Of a DNA stretch of 64,000 nucleotides, positions 22,504 to 31,627 are shown in pieces (position 1 is the stretch's first letter; every line of letters begins with the position of its first letter). The stretch lies in the IMG/VR virus record IMGVR_UViG_3300010158_000061, positions 1 to 64,000 of that record; one strand, 5' to 3'. Under the pieces are notes generated by a model. That model was not told where the DNA came from and did no database searches. It was given only the letters and a program-made list of their open reading frames with translations. The DNA is from a virus. A program made the position numbers and the translations under genes.

Positions 22504-23975
22504 ACTTTTACACTATACAACTGTTCAAATCTATCTGCATCTGTTCTGTTGTTAACCATGGGCTCACCACGTATGTTCAGACTGGTGTTGAGCAACATGG
22601 GACACCCAGTCATTACAAACCACTTTTCAAGGAGTTCTCTAATTCCCGATCCATCTTTAGGAACAGTCTGTACCCTACTAGTACCATCAATATGAATGAT
22701 AGCAGGAAATAACTCAGGAATCCTGCAACGAGCGACTGACTGCATATACCTACTGTTACTCCAGCCACTAGGCATATCAAAGTAACTATCAGCCAACTCC
22801 TCCAAAACAACTGGCGCAAAGGGTCTGAATTGTTGTCTACGTTTGATGTCATTTACTCGTTCCTTTATATTGTGCCCACGTGGGTCGGCTAACAAACTTC
22901 TGTTGCCTAGGGCCCTGGGTCCGAACTCGGCCCTGCCACTAGCAACACCAACAATGCCGTCGCTAACAAGATAATCCAAAACGGCGTTAACAGGATAAGG
23001 CCCGTCAATGTTATGACCAAGGTAAGCGTCCCTCCAATTAACACGATGGCCGTAAGCCAAGGCGGCAGCACCAAGGCTACTACCAGCATCACCAGGACAA
23101 GGCATAATCCAAAGTCTATCAAAGTATTCTCCTAAGAAACGATTAGCGGTGCAATTCAGTGCCACCCCACCCATATATACCAAATTTTCACTAAAGTTGA
23201 ATTGTTGAGCACGAAGCATTACTTCACGTATGAGATCTTCTGTTACTAATTGTGCCGCAGCCGCAATGTCTTCGTTGGTGGCACTAGATAAAAAATCACT
23301 ATCAAATCCTGTGTGTAGATTATTCTTAAACTTTATTTGTTTGAGATCTTGTACAACTGACATGTTCATAGCTTGGTACCAGTGATTGCGACCCCAGGCA
23401 GCCATGCCCATGGTGATGTATTCTTCGTCTAGTGGGTGTAGGCCAACACGCTGAGTAATTGCACTATAAAACAACCCAATGGAGTGTGGATAAACTTGAG
23501 TCCATAATCGACGATACTTTGCCATGCCCTTTGAATCATATTCTGCACCCCATATTGATATTGTGTCCCATTCACCTATTGCATCAATTACTACTACTGT
23601 GGCACGATCAAATGGGCTTGTTTGAAAACCTGCTGCCGCATGCGATAGGTGATGATTGTAATTTTTAATCTTTAAATGCGGAAATATCAAGCCGGGTATT
23701 TGTTTTTGTAGTATTTGCCGGACTGTTAACTTATCCCACTCTAGCCCTTGTCCTGCATACAGTTGGCGCAGTTGTTTTGACCAAGGACGTTCATAATAAG
23801 CAATTGTATCTATTTCTTGGTCATAGAGCTCTTCTACTAGTCCTTGACAAATATTAGCATCGTTTTTAATTTTGCTGTAACGTTCACTGTGTCCAGCAAA
23901 TAGTATATCGCCACGACAATCGATTATGGTGGCTGCTGCATCATGAAATCCAGCACTAATACCAAGTATGTTCAT
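22494..23975 (-). CDS. Carbamoyltransferase, NodU/TobZ family
   Basis: The 493-residue protein has the Kae1-like N-terminal domain (MNILGISAGFHDAAATII), the metal-binding NHHLSHAA (about 107-114), GGVALNC (about 270), GRAEFGPRALGNRSLLADPR (about 349-368) and LNTSLNIRGEP near the end. NodU and TobZ make a carbamoyl-adenylate and pass the carbamoyl group to a sugar hydroxyl. The length is slightly short for the family (usually 530-600). It is coupled to the tiny gene before it by ATGA. In this island it would decorate a sugar with a carbamate. Confidence 0.9.
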   Translation of the reverse strand: MNILGISAGFHDAAATIIDCRGDILFAGHSERYSKIKNDANICQGLVEELYDQEIDTIAYYERPWSKQLRQLYAGQGLEWDKLTVRQILQKQIPGLIFPHLKIKNYNHHLSHAAAGFQTSPFDRATVVVIDAIGEWDTISIWGAEYDSKGMAKYRRLWTQVYPHSIGLFYSAITQRVGLHPLDEEYITMGMAAWGRNHWYQAMNMSVVQDLKQIKFKNNLHTGFDSDFLSSATNEDIAAAAQLVTEDLIREVMLRAQQFNFSENLVYMGGVALNCTANRFLGEYFDRLWIMPCPGDAGSSLGAAALAYGHRVNWRDAYLGHNIDGPYPVNAVLDYLVSDGIVGVASGRAEFGPRALGNRSLLADPRGHNIKERVNDIKRRQQFRPFAPVVLEELADSYFDMPSGWSNSRYMQSVARCRIPELFPAIIHIDGTSRVQTVPKDGSGIRELLEKWFVMTGCPMLLNTSLNIRGEPMVNNRTDADRFEQLYSVKVCS

Positions 23976-24073
23976 TTGTAAATGAAAGGATCTCGTTTGC
24001 GTAGTTCTTTTAATTTTTTACGATAACGTATTTCTAAAATGATCCTATCCCAAATTCTTCTAATCCAATTCAT
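23972..24073 (-). CDS. Tiny basic peptide (33 aa), coupled on both sides
   Basis: Its ATG overlaps the stop of the 342-residue gene, and its TGA overlaps the carbamoyltransferase start; both overlaps are ATGA. An AGGAG ribosome site lies 7 bp upstream, inside the previous gene's last codons. The peptide starts MNWIRRIWDRIILEIRYRKK and is strongly basic and amphipathic, with two tryptophans. It could bind a membrane, act as a small subunit, or be the substrate of one of the neighbouring enzymes. No family is recognised, but the two-sided coupling makes a real gene likely. Confidence 0.65.
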   Translation of the reverse strand: MNWIRRIWDRIILEIRYRKKLKELRKRDPFIYK

Positions 24074-25098
24074 TTCAATCTCCTAATTTGTTGTTCCGCA
24101 TAGTCTGTATCGTTCCATTGATAGTTATATATAGTTTCTCCCCAACTCGTACTTATTCTATACACATCCTGATGAGAGTCTAATTGCTTCCATATCGCAC
24201 GATAATCTGTAGTACCAAAACTACGTTTTAAATCTACCTGTGCTACTTGTGGATGCCCGATTGTCAATGATTTATCTGCTGGGTCAAACCCGTTGTCTAT
24301 CAACCATTGTTTAAATTCGGCAAGTTTTTTAATTTGCCAAGGAAATGTGCCAGGATTGTTTGCCCATTCAATATCAAAGTCTCCAGCGGCTTCGGTTTGA
24401 CTGCGCATGCTGGTGGTCACTAATTCGACGATGCTTCGACCTTCGTCGTTAAATACTTCCCAGTGTGCTTTGCCAATTGCTTTATTTACGCCCACGTAGA
24501 CTCCGCCTAATTTCCTGTTAATTGTTTCTATACCAAAAAATTCGTAATCTTCTTTGCCTAATACAAATCTTGGTGCGTTTAGCCAACACATGAGTTGACT
24601 GGGTCTTTGCCACTCAGGTGCTTCACGTTGTTTTCTTAGACTCAACACTAGGCTTTCGTATTCGTGGCACAACAAATTCAATTGGCGTATGTGCCAGCGT
24701 GTGTAATCATCTGCGGCTGTGTAATACGGACTCATTGCACCCGATACACCTTGTAAATCTTCAAAATATCTATGCAGTTGATTCATGTGGTCATGATCAA
24801 CATCACCATTGGCTATAATTGTGTTTGAGGGACTAAACCAATCACGTATGATATATCCTAGATTAGCATTATTAATAGCCACGACCGCACGATTCATTTG
24901 GGTACAAAGATAATCAACAGTACGTTCTGATTCAGGAAATCCTAAAAAACAGTAATTTTTTTCTAGGTGCAAATCATCACGAATAATTCCGTTTAATGCC
25001 GTTAGCCACTTACGTGACAAGCTATTGTCTTCTACGTCAATATGCACGGTCAACACATTGTCCGGACCGCGTAAGTCTATTTCTATATGATCAAGCAA
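24070..25098 (-). CDS. Hypothetical protein (342 aa)
   Basis: No family is recognised. The protein starts LDHIEIDLRGPDNVLTVHID, has a charged helical middle (RQLNLLCHEYESLVLSLRKQ) and a basic C-terminal region. A later part contains GGVYVGVNKAIGKAHWEVF. It has no transmembrane segment or signal peptide. It lies between two radical SAM genes in the run and is coupled to both neighbours (8 bp and 4 bp overlaps), so it probably works in the same pathway, perhaps as an accessory or substrate-binding protein. This last point is inference only. Confidence 0.7.
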   Translation of the reverse strand: MLDHIEIDLRGPDNVLTVHIDVEDNSLSRKWLTALNGIIRDDLHLEKNYCFLGFPESERTVDYLCTQMNRAVVAINNANLGYIIRDWFSPSNTIIANGDVDHDHMNQLHRYFEDLQGVSGAMSPYYTAADDYTRWHIRQLNLLCHEYESLVLSLRKQREAPEWQRPSQLMCWLNAPRFVLGKEDYEFFGIETINRKLGGVYVGVNKAIGKAHWEVFNDEGRSIVELVTTSMRSQTEAAGDFDIEWANNPGTFPWQIKKLAEFKQWLIDNGFDPADKSLTIGHPQVAQVDLKRSFGTTDYRAIWKQLDSHQDVYRISTSWGETIYNYQWNDTDYAEQQIRRLK

Positions 25099-26380
25099 TT
25101 TGGTTCCACCATTCTAATACTTCTGGTCTCTGTGCCAGGATGTCTGTCATTGTTGTACTTTGTGTACGTATCTGTTCTAATTTTAACACACGAGCCCGGC
25201 CTTTTGCAAGCCCTGCGTGATATGTATCCGGCCATTGTTCTTCAAATGTCGGACGTTTCTTTAATTGTAACAGTACATCACGCATTGCGCCTGCGGAGCG
25301 GCCTGCTAACTCGTCAACCCACGGATCTAATAAGTGTCTAGGCAATGCTAGTGGACTCATAACAATATCTGGACTGAAACTGAATACAACTTTGGCCAGC
25401 ATTTGCACCCCCAATTCTGTGGCTAATGCATTCATGTTATCTACCTCAGTCATGCCCGGAAGTGTGAGTGTAAAGTCCAATCGCATCTGCCTAGGATTGG
25501 TAGCAATTGCCAATCCTTCACGAAAGTTTTTTACAAATGTACTATAAGAAAGCCCTGTTCTTATGTACTCTCCTGTCGTGCCTGTTCCATCAAGGCTGGC
25601 ACAGATTTGCCAATCTCGTAAGCCCAATAAAATATTTTTATAAAGATTTCTATTGCCAAACTCAACACGGCTAAGATTAGTATTATATCTAGCATAAACA
25701 CGTGGCCCATCTCCTAATTCGATTATACGTTGCATGTACCGCCAGTGTTGTTCATACATGAGTGGTTCGCCACCTACCCAATATACTTCTTCCACACGAT
25801 GCTGTTCTACTGCGTCAGCAAACTCTGCCTCAATTTGTGTGTCTTGGAATTGCGATATCTGCTGTCGTACCGCAGGTTGCATCCAATTGTTTTTGGGATT
25901 GTTCAAGTCAATCATGTCATGCTGGCGTTGTTCTGTTTCCCAGGCACTAGACAACATGTCTCCACACATACGACATTTGAAATTACACAAGTTACTAAAT
26001 CTGTAATCCCAACTCACCGGCTTCATTGTGGTATGCCCTGTTGAATCAGTTGCTTTTATTGCATCATCATACTTGTGACCAAACAACTGATTGAAATAAC
26101 TTCTATACACATTAGTATTCAACAACTTGTCGTTACACACTTCGCACTCGGGCAATGATTCGCCGGCCATCATACGACGACGTACACTCTGCATGTGTTC
26201 ACTATTCCAATGTTGTTCTAGTGTCATTGGTGTATATGTTCCTGTACCTGTGCTGGTATCTATATACTGCTCAAAACTTTGTGCTGGCTCGCGCGATGCA
26301 CAACACATTCTACGCTCAGTTTGAGGAGAGAGGTAAGTGTGAGTCCACGGTGCCATGCAGAGTGTATCGGGTTTATTCAT
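25091..26380 (-). CDS. Radical SAM protein with N-terminal twitch domain, CC-type
   Basis: The 429-residue protein opens with CMAPWTHTYLSP (C8), then CC at 26-27 and a CEVC pair at 79/82, the classic twitch arrangement for an auxiliary iron-sulfur cluster. The radical SAM motif is CNFKCRMC (132-139), followed by VGGEPLM. This layout fits the family of radical SAM proteins with a twitch domain placed N-terminally. It overlaps the genes on both sides by 8 bp. It alternates with CH-type members in this array. The substrate is unknown. Confidence 0.9.
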   Translation of the reverse strand: MNKPDTLCMAPWTHTYLSPQTERRMCCASREPAQSFEQYIDTSTGTGTYTPMTLEQHWNSEHMQSVRRRMMAGESLPECEVCNDKLLNTNVYRSYFNQLFGHKYDDAIKATDSTGHTTMKPVSWDYRFSNLCNFKCRMCGDMLSSAWETEQRQHDMIDLNNPKNNWMQPAVRQQISQFQDTQIEAEFADAVEQHRVEEVYWVGGEPLMYEQHWRYMQRIIELGDGPRVYARYNTNLSRVEFGNRNLYKNILLGLRDWQICASLDGTGTTGEYIRTGLSYSTFVKNFREGLAIATNPRQMRLDFTLTLPGMTEVDNMNALATELGVQMLAKVVFSFSPDIVMSPLALPRHLLDPWVDELAGRSAGAMRDVLLQLKKRPTFEEQWPDTYHAGLAKGRARVLKLEQIRTQSTTMTDILAQRPEVLEWWNQIA

Positions 26381-27785
26381 GAATATCTAAATATGAAAAA
26401 AGGCTGCGCCAATTAGTTCCTCGTCGACGATCTATTTCGTCTAGATATGTATGTAACCTACGTATGTCAGTCCAATTATGTTGTTTCTGCTGTTGTAACT
26501 GTGCTTGTAATCCTTGCATACGTAGAATAGCTTCATGTTGTTCTAGTGTACGCTGTGGCATTGCTGTAAATATGCGATCAAAGTCGTTGGCCCACATGCT
26601 CCAGGCAAATGTTTGTGGATGTTGAAACATCTGTGTCGGCGGCCCTGTGTAAAATTGAAAATAATGGCCGATATTTTTGTGCTGGCTGTATTGATCGATT
26701 TTTTTAATTAATTCGGGCATTGTGCGCACGGTCTGCGCTGTTACTGTTTGATTGGCATTTAATCGCATCCATGCACCTTGTTCACTTGCCCAAGCAAATC
26801 GTTGTTCAAATCGATCTAGATTTAATCCTGAGCGTACATACTCTTGTTCCGGTCCCCAACAATCTATGCTGGCAGTTAGATCAAATACTTGTATATGTCC
26901 CTGTTGTTGTAGTTTGCGAATGCGCTCAATATACATTGTCCAGTACTTGTCTGGAACATTTAAGTTTGAAAATATGCAAAATTCCAAGTTAGGGCTGGGC
27001 CGTTTTTCAATAATATCTAGTACCCGAGTCATTAATTCATGCTGAATAAATGTTTCTCCGCCTAGCAAGTGTAATCGCACCAGGCTCTGTATGTTTTTAT
27101 CTAACCACGCGATCCAACGATCAAAGTATTTTGGTGCAAGTATACTGGGACGTTCTACTTGGATTCTAACTCCATTTTTATTAAAGGGCCCGTGCTTGAC
27201 ATTCTCTTGTTCAATTTTACTGCTGGCAGTACTGCTACAATACACACAAGCAAGATTACAAGTGTTCTGTGCAAAAATTTCTACTATTTTGGGACTCACA
27301 TGTGTGGCAGTAGGATCTAGTTCTACTTCTGGAGGAGTAAGTCCGCGTATTTCTAAGTTGTGTAATCTATCACTGTGCCCGCCTGCTGATTCAATATTTT
27401 TACAATATTCACAACCCAGTCCTGGCCATTCACCTTTGAGCATCTTTTCTCTAGCAGTAATCTTTTCGGGTGTGTTGTGAAAATTATCAAAATCGTCAAG
27501 GGTAAATTTAAACGGTTCTACTCTATGACAACTAGCTGTGCTCAACGTATTGAGAAATATTGTACTCCATGTCCATTTAGATTGGCAAGCAGTAGCAGTA
27601 CGTATAGGAAATTTTGTGCCTTGTTCTAGAAATTTATCTGTAAAGCCCCGAATCTCTTCACAAATATCTGTTTTGTTGCCCCACTCGCCTTTAAGGTAAT
27701 CTGTATAACTAGGCCAATCAGGACCTGAAAACACAGTGTAATCATCAGGAGTAACGCACAACGCTAGTTTAGCCGGTAAATTCAT
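26373..27785 (-). CDS. Radical SAM protein with N-terminal twitch-like domain, CH-type
   Basis: The 470-residue protein has an extra N-terminal stretch of about 60 residues, then C67 (CQSKW), C86-H87, the pair C125/C128 and the radical SAM motif CNLACVYC (176-183) with LGGET. The C-terminus has DRRRGTNWRSLF. It is closest in layout to the genes at 21232 and 28980. Its start overlaps the end of the upstream CC-type gene by 17 bp. The substrate is unknown. Confidence 0.88.
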   Translation of the reverse strand: MNLPAKLALCVTPDDYTVFSGPDWPSYTDYLKGEWGNKTDICEEIRGFTDKFLEQGTKFPIRTATACQSKWTWSTIFLNTLSTASCHRVEPFKFTLDDFDNFHNTPEKITAREKMLKGEWPGLGCEYCKNIESAGGHSDRLHNLEIRGLTPPEVELDPTATHVSPKIVEIFAQNTCNLACVYCSSTASSKIEQENVKHGPFNKNGVRIQVERPSILAPKYFDRWIAWLDKNIQSLVRLHLLGGETFIQHELMTRVLDIIEKRPSPNLEFCIFSNLNVPDKYWTMYIERIRKLQQQGHIQVFDLTASIDCWGPEQEYVRSGLNLDRFEQRFAWASEQGAWMRLNANQTVTAQTVRTMPELIKKIDQYSQHKNIGHYFQFYTGPPTQMFQHPQTFAWSMWANDFDRIFTAMPQRTLEQHEAILRMQGLQAQLQQQKQHNWTDIRRLHTYLDEIDRRRGTNWRSLFSYLDIHE

Positions 27786-28983
27786 AATTTAATAATTGTG
27801 CCATTTCAGGGCAGTATACAGTAAAGTTTTGGTTACGCTTGCGATCTAGATCCGCTATTTTCATGCGTGTCATAAAGCCATCAGTTGATGCTCCACGATT
27901 CATAAATTCACGTATACGATCAAAATCATTTCTGTAACAAGTTTCAATTGAGTCTAAATATTCACTAATAGCATGTTTAGCTGAATCGGGCAAACACGCA
28001 ATAGAGAAGTACCAGGCATCGTGCATCATGTTCCAGTATACAAAATTAAAGCTCTTTTGGTTTTGTTCTAACCAATGAGCAATATCTCCAAGATATCGCA
28101 CATTAAAGATATTCACTGTGGTGCATACTTGTAGTTCGATGTTAGGGTATATTTCTTTTAAGTCTCTAAAGCGATCTAGGTTAGCACACACTTCTGTCCA
28201 TACAGCATTTGTACGTTGATATTCAAAACGTTCGTCTACATCGTCGAGACTGAATGCTATTTCTACTGTTTTAAAATGCTTCCAAATATGCTCAGCGTGT
28301 TCAGGATAGTGTGTGCCATTGGTGTTGTAGTGTATTTCAACTTGGTGTGCAATACCGCGATCTACAATACCTCGAAGCATGGTAAAATGTTCCTGAATCA
28401 TAAACGGCTCGCCGCCTGTGAATTCTATATAATGTATGTCATTTAAACACGCATCAATTTCGGCCCAGAATGATTCATTTTCTTGGGGCCATGTACCTGC
28501 TTTGAGCATGGTATAGGCATATGACTTTTTCTTCTCTTCAGCGGGTAGTTGTGCAATCTCTTCACTTGCAAATTGGCTCGAGCTCCACGATCCACATATA
28601 CGGCATTTCAAGTTACAAATATTACCCAGTTTCAAATCCAAGAACATCAATGGTTTGGTATCCCGAGTCCATTCCGAACTAATGCCCATGTGTTTCATTC
28701 TATCCAATGTGTGCATGCGTTTGCTTGTACGTCCTGCACGTTCTTCGTTCCAGCACTTGCGACAAGTTTGTGGTTGCTTGCCTGCTAAAAATGCTTGTCG
28801 CAATTGATACATGTATTCACTGTTTTGAATATCTTTAAAATTAGCAGACTTTAAATTAAATTTAACACTATTACTGTCAACAATCTCATCATCGGCCAGA
28901 CAGCATGGACGTACAGTACCTACAGGGCTGGCCTCAAGACTGATCCAAGGAAGAACGCAAAATTTATCGTGTGGTAAGTTCAT
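27769..28983 (-). CDS. Radical SAM protein with N-terminal twitch domain, CC-type
   Basis: The start at 28983 gives an ATGA overlap with the upstream gene; a longer reading to 29040 is rejected because it runs back into that gene. The 404-residue product has C9 (FCVLPW), CC at 27-28, the pair C74/C77 and the radical SAM motif CNLKCRIC (123-130) with TGGEPFM. This matches the 25091 and 30362 members. The C-terminal DLDRKRNQNF is a weaker form of the tail seen in the CH-type. The substrate is unknown. Confidence 0.88.
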   Translation of the reverse strand: MNLPHDKFCVLPWISLEASPVGTVRPCCLADDEIVDSNSVKFNLKSANFKDIQNSEYMYQLRQAFLAGKQPQTCRKCWNEERAGRTSKRMHTLDRMKHMGISSEWTRDTKPLMFLDLKLGNICNLKCRICGSWSSSQFASEEIAQLPAEEKKKSYAYTMLKAGTWPQENESFWAEIDACLNDIHYIEFTGGEPFMIQEHFTMLRGIVDRGIAHQVEIHYNTNGTHYPEHAEHIWKHFKTVEIAFSLDDVDERFEYQRTNAVWTEVCANLDRFRDLKEIYPNIELQVCTTVNIFNVRYLGDIAHWLEQNQKSFNFVYWNMMHDAWYFSIACLPDSAKHAISEYLDSIETCYRNDFDRIREFMNRGASTDGFMTRMKIADLDRKRNQNFTVYCPEMAQLLNYEFTG

Positions 28984-30365
28984 AATTTTAAATTGTATTG
29001 AGCAAATTGATCTACTAGCCAGGGAAATGTTCGGGGCCAACTTGTGTGCCGTCGTCGATCCATAGTATTTAAAAAATTATACAAATGGCGTATTTGTGTC
29101 GGTTTAGGGCTACCGTGAGCACTCTGTTGTGCTATGCCTATTAGGTAATTCCGACTGGCCTTCTGTTCAGGTGTGCAATTGGGCTTTAGTTTTATTGAAC
29201 GCTCAAAATCATCCTTAAAAATGTCTCCAAACAAGTCTATAAACATATATTTTGGATTGTTAACGCTATTTTGATAATGATACACTATTCTTGTTTGATT
29301 CCATTCATTTATCTTTTGTAACAAGTCTGGTAGAGTTTTTACGGTTAACGGAGTCACAGTTGAATTGATAATCAAATTTATCCATGGTTCGCTTAACAAG
29401 TATTCAAAGTTCTGTTCCCATTCTTCTAAGTTTAAAGGAAACCGTACATATTCCTGGGATGCGCCCCAACAGTCTAGACTGGCAGTGATTTCAAACTCTC
29501 TAATATGTCTTGAATCAATTAACTTTTGTACACGTTGAATTATGCGTTTCAAGTAAGGTAAGCGAGCATTCAAGTTAGTGAACATTTGTAGTTTGAGTTC
29601 AGGAGCAGGATATTGTTCAAATAACTCAAGGCATTGTTCTAGTTCAGGTTGATACAAGGGCTCACCGCCTAAGATGTTAAACACAGTGAGCGTATATGCG
29701 TTTTGTTTTAACCAATCGAATAACTTTAACTTGTTGCGTTCAATATTAGGGCTTTTTCTGAATGCTGGCAGTCCATGCTTGACGTTTTCTGCATCCCATA
29801 AACTGCTAAAATGCGGCCCACAATACAAACACTTTAGATTACAGGTGTTATCAAAGTACACTTCTAGAATTCTAGGAGTAACTCTAATAGCAGTAGGGTC
29901 GTTGTCTAATTCTGGTGGTGCATACATACCTGGGAAATCTAAGTTTGTTATGCGATCACTGGCACCATCAGACGCTTCAATATCTTGACAGTAGTTACAC
30001 CCCAAAGTTGGCCACTCACCAGCCAACATTCTTTTGCGATCGTCTAGTTTGCTGGGCGTATTGTGAAAGTCAAAAGATTCTGTGTCAAAAGAATGATGAT
30101 TGGTTCTATGGCAACTGGCTGTTTTTTCTGTGGTCAAATAAATGGTGCTCCAGTTCCATTTAAGTTGACATGCTGTATCGGTCACAATAGGAAATCGTTT
30201 ATTGGGCAGTTTGCTTTGTTTGTAAAAACTACCCGGCACATATCCAAATTGTTCTCGACACTCTTTTTGTATTGCGTCAGGTAATAGTGCAAAGTCTTCT
30301 TCACGGTCGCAATTGGGCCAAGAAGGGTCACGTATTTCGCTGTAAAACTCGGTCCAGGTACTCAT
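28980..30365 (-). CDS. Radical SAM protein with N-terminal twitch-like domain, CH-type
   Basis: The 461-residue protein has a long N-terminal lead, C66 (CQLKW), C85-H86, the pair C123/C126 and the radical SAM motif CNLKCLYC (175-182) with LGGEPLY. The C-terminal tail reads DRRRHTSWPRTFPWL. It is followed by a CC-type gene with an ATGA overlap and preceded by another CC-type gene with 4 bp overlap, so the two types alternate here. The substrate is unknown. Confidence 0.88.
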   Translation of the reverse strand: MSTWTEFYSEIRDPSWPNCDREEDFALLPDAIQKECREQFGYVPGSFYKQSKLPNKRFPIVTDTACQLKWNWSTIYLTTEKTASCHRTNHHSFDTESFDFHNTPSKLDDRKRMLAGEWPTLGCNYCQDIEASDGASDRITNLDFPGMYAPPELDNDPTAIRVTPRILEVYFDNTCNLKCLYCGPHFSSLWDAENVKHGLPAFRKSPNIERNKLKLFDWLKQNAYTLTVFNILGGEPLYQPELEQCLELFEQYPAPELKLQMFTNLNARLPYLKRIIQRVQKLIDSRHIREFEITASLDCWGASQEYVRFPLNLEEWEQNFEYLLSEPWINLIINSTVTPLTVKTLPDLLQKINEWNQTRIVYHYQNSVNNPKYMFIDLFGDIFKDDFERSIKLKPNCTPEQKASRNYLIGIAQQSAHGSPKPTQIRHLYNFLNTMDRRRHTSWPRTFPWLVDQFAQYNLKL

Positions 30366-31627
30366 GTTAATACCTGTAATTCGGGAATCACATTTAAAAT
30401 ATTTTCATTACGGATACTATCTAGTTCATGTGTCTTGCGCCAGAATGTATCTATCAAGTGTGTATTGTCTGTAGAGTTCATAAATTGAATCGCCGACTGA
30501 AATCCTTGTGTGGCACGACCCAGCGGGTCACCTACTGATTCAAGCCACTTGAGATGATCATAATATCTCACAGTAAGTTTTTCTTTGTATTCACTGGGGG
30601 CAATATCAATCCTGTAGTGTGCAGGATCTTGTAAAATATTTACATTTAAGTCTTGCGGTTTAAGCAATCCTTGTTCTACCCATGCCTGATGAAATTGTGG
30701 TAAATGCAAAACATTCATAATGCTTAATGTAGGACTAATGTAAAAATCAACTTGTGGGCATATCTCAATCATGTCTCGACGATTTTGTTCTACTACGGCC
30801 CAATCTGTACCTTTGCGTATGTACTCTGCTATTGGTCCCATAGCGTCCAAACTAGCACCAACTGCTACTGATTTAAATTGTTTCCAGTATTCAAATACGC
30901 TACGACCTTTAAGGTCCATGTGCGTGAAGTTTGTGTTGTAAATCAATCGCACATCAAATCTACCACGACGTACCAGTTCATCAAGAATGTTGTAGTGTTC
31001 TTCCATCAACAATGGTTCACCACCAGCAAAGTATATTTGCTCCACATAGTCTAAATGTGGTTCTAGCTGTTCCCACATGTCTGTTTCTGTACGGCCAGCA
31101 TAGTTAAGAACTGTATTGCGGGCCTTCCACTCAGGTCCTGCAAGTTTTACTTGATCCTGATACCACTGACTACTAAAAATGTGTCCACATGAGCGACACT
31201 TTAAGTTACACAAATTACTAAATCGAATGTCCCAATAGGTCATTTCGAATGGTGTCGAGTCTAATTTCTTTATATGGTGTCCGTGATGCTTGTTAGCACT
31301 CTTACGCCCTGAAAAGAAACCGGATTCCTCTTGTTCATAGCAGCGACCACAAGTGTCATTCTTAGTTTCACTCAGCATGCCACTACGTAGTTTTGTCATG
31401 GCATCGTTGTGCCAGATTTCTTCTAGTGTGTTAGTACGGCAATTGCCAACTTGTCCCACGCCCATCTCAGCATGACAACACGGGTATGCTTCACCAGTGG
31501 GATAGGCATGCAAGTGTATCCATGGATAAATGCAAAACGTCTTTGAATCCTTTAGTAAAAAATCTTCACGCTCAGTAAGCTCCACTGGCTTTACTAGATC
31601 GGCACTGTTATAATTATATTGAGTCAT
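30362..31627 (-). CDS. Radical SAM protein with N-terminal twitch domain, CC-type
   Basis: The 421-residue protein has C32 (FCIYPWIHLH), CCH at 50-52, the pair C93/C96 and the radical SAM motif CNLKCRSC (140-147) with AGGEPLL. The twitch region has the family features GEAYPCC and IWHNDAMTKLRSGM, typical of SPASM/twitch domains. It overlaps the upstream CH-type gene by 14 bp. The substrate is unknown. Confidence 0.9.
   Translation of the reverse strand: MTQYNYNSADLVKPVELTEREDFLLKDSKTFCIYPWIHLHAYPTGEAYPCCHAEMGVGQVGNCRTNTLEEIWHNDAMTKLRSGMLSETKNDTCGRCYEQEESGFFSGRKSANKHHGHHIKKLDSTPFEMTYWDIRFSNLCNLKCRSCGHIFSSQWYQDQVKLAGPEWKARNTVLNYAGRTETDMWEQLEPHLDYVEQIYFAGGEPLLMEEHYNILDELVRRGRFDVRLIYNTNFTHMDLKGRSVFEYWKQFKSVAVGASLDAMGPIAEYIRKGTDWAVVEQNRRDMIEICPQVDFYISPTLSIMNVLHLPQFHQAWVEQGLLKPQDLNVNILQDPAHYRIDIAPSEYKEKLTVRYYDHLKWLESVGDPLGRATQGFQSAIQFMNSTDNTHLIDTFWRKTHELDSIRNENILNVIPELQVLT

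Noticed and set aside
22613-23122. Two minus-strand hydrophobic ORFs resembling small membrane proteins
   Set aside because: They lie inside the carbamoyltransferase gene in another frame, and that gene's motifs are continuous across them.
28984-29040. N-terminal extension of the radical SAM gene to 29040
   Set aside because: It would run back into the upstream gene. ATG 28983 gives an ATGA overlap like the other junctions, and the twitch domain starts right after it.
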